Assembly: GCA_030642335.1 (NCBI GenBank) | Contig: DAOWNX010000039.1 | Span: 1 to 7,206 of the forward strand | DNA: 7,206 nt | Reading direction: 5' to 3' | From: Caldisericota bacterium | Lineage (GTDB): Bacteria > Caldisericota > Caldisericia > Caldisericales > Caldisericaceae | Shown here: piece after piece, positions 5,589 to 7,206 of the stretch | Layout of the letters: every line of letters starts with the position of its first letter | Numbering within the stretch: position 1 is the first letter of the stretch | The notes under the pieces: model-generated | Seen by the model: only the letters and a program-made list of their open reading frames with translations | Databases searched by the model: none | Told to the model about the DNA's origin: nothing | Made by a program: the position numbers and the translations under genes

Positions 5589-6674
5589 TTAAAATGTTTT
5601 ATACCAATCTTTTCCTGCGTCTTTTATTGAAATGCCTGCGAAACTCTCAAATTGCCGATGCTCGTAAAAAGGAACCGCTTTCTTGCTTGCCTCATACAAT
5701 CTATAATAATTAGCTACACCGGAAGTCTTAAGCCAAGCAGCCATATCTGATTCATTTGGGAAATATTTTGTGAAATTCTTCCACACGGCTCTTCCGGCAA
5801 GAAAACCCGATGCTCCTTCTTTAGAAGCAATCTCTACATTATAAATAAACTCTTCCATGTCCACTCCTGCACTAAGAATAACCCAGGGAACACGAGATAC
5901 TTTAGTAATTTCATAACAGGCATTTTCTGCATCTTTAAGGGTATACACTGCCTTCCGTTGTTTCCCATCAAAATGGCCATTGTGAAATTCTTTGACAAAT
6001 TTCAAATTGATAGGGAATTCAAGTTTAAGAATATCCACTCCATATTCTTCTTTTGAAAACTCTCTAGCAATGTCTAATACAATTTCCGGTTTTTTAGAGG
6101 CAAATTCAGGAGAATCTGTAGAAGGTTCATCGTCCTTAAACGCATATCCTACGGGCTCAAGTACGAAAGGCAAATCATACTTTTTACACTCTTCCCCTAT
6201 TTTTTTCACGATATTCTCCTGATACTCTTTCACTTCTTCCGTATTATCAGTTCTATAGTACAAAAGAAGTTTTGCAGCGTCTGCTCCAGCACGCTTAATC
6301 TTTCCAATATTCCATTCGTTAAGTAAAACAGTCTTTTTCTCGTTGTTCTTGTACCCAGCAGATTCAGTGCCACTTTTCTCTCGCGCAATAAGTAAAGCTG
6401 AATGCCTATCAAGATATTTTAAAGATTCAGAAACACCGAACTGTGGGTCCATGAGTGTAGCGCTAAAATACGGAGAAAGATATTCAGTTACAAGCCGTTT
6501 GGCAAGAACCATATCATTATATACTATTTCTTCTTTATTTTTGCCAGCTGCCTTAGCAAGCATGCTCTGTAAAGACCCCCGCTGGTCAATCGCAAGCATC
6601 CTGAACTTTCCTTCGCTGTCAACAAGCTTTATAAGGCCTTTTAATTTCCCGGGAGTTAAAGCAACTTTTTTCAT
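5589..6674 (-). CDS. LacD-like class I aldolase (tagatose 1,6-diphosphate aldolase family)
   Basis: A 361-residue TIM-barrel aldolase related to LacD, which splits tagatose (and often fructose) 1,6-bisphosphate into dihydroxyacetone phosphate and glyceraldehyde 3-phosphate through a Schiff base. Visible family blocks are LAIDQRGS (27-34), AAKLLLYY (133-140), LEPVGY (172-177), DILKLEFP (214-221) with Lys217 as the likely Schiff-base lysine, LSAGVD (267-272) and GFLAGRAVW (290-298). Lys135 and Glu173 match the other LacD active-site positions by context. It is about 35 residues longer than streptococcal LacD (about 325), with an extended C-terminus. No lacA, lacB, lacC or sugar transport genes are nearby, so the true substrate may be another sugar phosphate. 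The ATG at 6672-6674 has AGGAGG six bases upstream. An in-frame ATG at 6705-6707 lies upstream of that site and is rejected. A strong promoter at 6698-6726 precedes it, making it first gene of the cluster. Confidence 0.88.
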   Translation of the reverse strand: MKKVALTPGKLKGLIKLVDSEGKFRMLAIDQRGSLQSMLAKAAGKNKEEIVYNDMVLAKRLVTEYLSPYFSATLMDPQFGVSESLKYLDRHSALLIAREKSGTESAGYKNNEKKTVLLNEWNIGKIKRAGADAAKLLLYYRTDNTEEVKEYQENIVKKIGEECKKYDLPFVLEPVGYAFKDDEPSTDSPEFASKKPEIVLDIAREFSKEEYGVDILKLEFPINLKFVKEFHNGHFDGKQRKAVYTLKDAENACYEITKVSRVPWVILSAGVDMEEFIYNVEIASKEGASGFLAGRAVWKNFTKYFPNESDMAAWLKTSGVANYYRLYEASKKAVPFYEHRQFESFAGISIKDAGKDWYKTF

Positions 6675-6680
6675 ATTAAA

Positions 6681-6686
6681 CCTCCT
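6681..6686 (-). promoter_or_regulatory. Ribosome binding site deciding the aldolase start
   Basis: AGGAGG on the minus strand, six bases before the ATG at 6672-6674. The longer reading from 6707 would place this site inside the coding region and would start before the likely transcription start, so the shorter start is preferred. Confidence 0.85.
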
Positions 6687-6697
6687 ATTTTTAATAC

Positions 6698-6726
6698 ATT
6701 TTAACATCAGGTATATATATTGTCAA
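6698..6726 (-). promoter_or_regulatory. Near-consensus sigma70 promoter for the aldolase operon
   Basis: The minus strand has a perfect TTGACA (-35, 6721-6726), a 17-base spacer and TAAAAT (-10, 6698-6703), one base from TATAAT. An extended -10 TG dinucleotide sits one base before the hexamer. Transcription should start near 6691, giving a short leader of about 17 bases that just includes the AGGAGG. This is the strongest promoter in the window. It implies high or constitutive expression of the aldolase and the genes behind it. Confidence 0.85.
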
Positions 6727-6731
6727 TGTAC

Positions 6732-6769
6732 GTTTGATAGCAGTAAGGAGAATTCAAAAAAAATCAAAC
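6732..6769. repeat. 7-base inverted repeat across the smc stop codon
   Basis: Plus-strand GTTTGAT (6732-6738) and ATCAAAC (6763-6769) are exact inverted copies 24 bases apart. One arm contains the smc stop and the other ends five bases upstream of the aldolase -35. The stem is AT-rich with a long loop and no following T-run in the smc direction, so it is not a good terminator. It could be an upstream regulator site or chance. Confidence 0.3.
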
Positions 6770-7206
6770 AATCTTTAAAGAAACTACTTTGGATATACCA
6801 TCATCCTCCATCGTAATGCCATACAAAATGTCTGCTTTCTGCATTGTTTCCTTATTGTGTGTAATCACAATAAACTGGGTAAGATCTGATTCCTCCCCCA
6901 GCAGTTTTCCAAATCGTTCTATGTTCCCCTCATCAAGCGCTGCATCTACTTCATCAAAGATATAAAAAGGCGCTGGCTTCACATTGAAAATGGCGAAAAG
7001 AAATGCAAGAGCAGTCAGCGATTTTTCACCGCCAGAAAGAAGCGGGAGTGACTGTTTTTTCCGACCAGGAAGCCTTACATTCAACTCAATACCCTTCACA
7101 TCGCCATCATCATCGTAAAACCTCTCTATATTTGCTTCGCCTCCCTGGAACATTCTCCTAAAAAATTTAGAGAAAAGCCCTTCCACCCGGTTTAATGTAT
7201 TTTCAA
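6764..7206 (-). CDS. smc: Chromosome segregation protein SMC, C-terminal ATPase lobe (5' part off right edge)
   Basis: The last 146 residues of SMC, the ATP-driven condensin subunit that organises and separates chromosomes. The reading frame is open to the right edge, beginning ENTLNRVEGLF, the end of the coiled coil entering the head. Visible in order are the FFRRMFQGGEA block typical of bacterial SMC, the ABC signature LSGGEKS (about 7019-7039), Walker B FYIFDE (about 6950-6967) followed by DAALD, and the H-loop histidine in VITHNKETM. The protein ends ISKVVSLKIV, like other bacterial SMC C-termini. The conserved SGGEKSLTALAFLFA and KPAPFYIFDEVDAALDE runs make the assignment firm. The stop is TGA at 6764-6766. 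It is followed 89 bases later by the aldolase start, not by ftsY, the usual neighbour in Firmicutes. No convincing terminator separates the two. Confidence 0.97.
   Translation of the reverse strand, partial: ENTLNRVEGLFSKFFRRMFQGGEANIERFYDDDGDVKGIELNVRLPGRKKQSLPLLSGGEKSLTALAFLFAIFNVKPAPFYIFDEVDAALDEGNIERFGKLLGEESDLTQFIVITHNKETMQKADILYGITMEDDGISKVVSLKIV

Noticed and set aside
5574..5600. Possible terminator after the aldolase (AAAGGCCGGTATTTTTT)
   Set aside because: The GC-rich part cannot form a proper stem with a loop, so the T-run alone is not enough.
6675..6707. Longer N-terminus for the aldolase from an ATG at 6707
   Set aside because: It starts inside the promoter region upstream of the predicted transcription start, and AGGAGG lies between it and the better ATG.
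6695..6730. 6-base inverted repeat TACATT/AATGTA overlapping both hexamers of the aldolase promoter
   Set aside because: Short and AT-only with a 24-base spacer, so it is likely by chance in this composition and gives no independent support for an operator.
6756..6785. Possible smc terminator (CTTTAAAG palindrome followed by a run of eight T)
   Set aside because: The palindrome is AT-only with no loop, so no stable hairpin would precede the T-run.
6343..6816. 157-codon open frame on the plus strand, antisense to the aldolase
   Set aside because: It lies almost wholly opposite the aldolase, whose motifs are unmistakable. The translation resembles no known family.

Overview
AT-rich bacterial DNA in which every supported gene lies on the minus strand, so gene order reads from high to low coordinates: smc (3' end), a LacD-type aldolase, a Sir2 deacetylase, a UPF0173 metal-dependent hydrolase, an exported BsuPI-like/SLH protein, a UPF0182 membrane protein, and the first 20 codons of an archaeal/thermophile-type nicotinate phosphoribosyltransferase. 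Compact spacing, strong AGGAGG ribosome binding sites, consensus-like sigma70 promoters, SLH domains and the gene families point to a low-GC bacterium of Firmicutes or deep-branching thermophile type (for example Caldisericum, Dictyoglomus, Coprothermobacter or Thermotoga relatives). The sequence alone does not settle which.

Layout. 6764-7206: C-terminal ATPase lobe of SMC, continuing past the right edge. 6675-6763: intergenic stretch with a near-consensus extended -10 promoter (6698-6726) driving the aldolase (5589-6674). A 70-base gap leads to Sir2 (4760-5518), whose last codons carry the ribosome binding site and start of the UPF0173 hydrolase (4081-4770), an 11-base overlap. The SLH protein (3006-4031) follows after 49 bases. 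A 182-base intergenic region (2824-3005) holds a second promoter (2957-2984) with inverted repeats at its start site and a leader of about 125 bases before the UPF0182 gene (70-2823). That gene's stop codon is fused to the ribosome binding site of the next gene, pncB-like (1-60, continuing past the left edge).

The probable transcription units are therefore aldolase-sir2-hydrolase-SLH and UPF0182-pncB, with smc belonging to an upstream unit. No convincing rho-independent terminator was found between genes, so read-through between units is possible. The only visible metabolic link is NAD: Sir2 consumes NAD+ and the phosphoribosyltransferase feeds NAD salvage. The SLH and UPF0182 proteins are both envelope proteins. 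No mobile element, CRISPR array, tRNA or rRNA was seen. The most interesting items are the operator-like dyad and alternative pairings ahead of the UPF0182 gene, the extracellular BsuPI-like/SLH architecture, and the uncharacterised UPF0182 protein coupled to an NAD-salvage gene. I found no clear evidence of a wholly new system.
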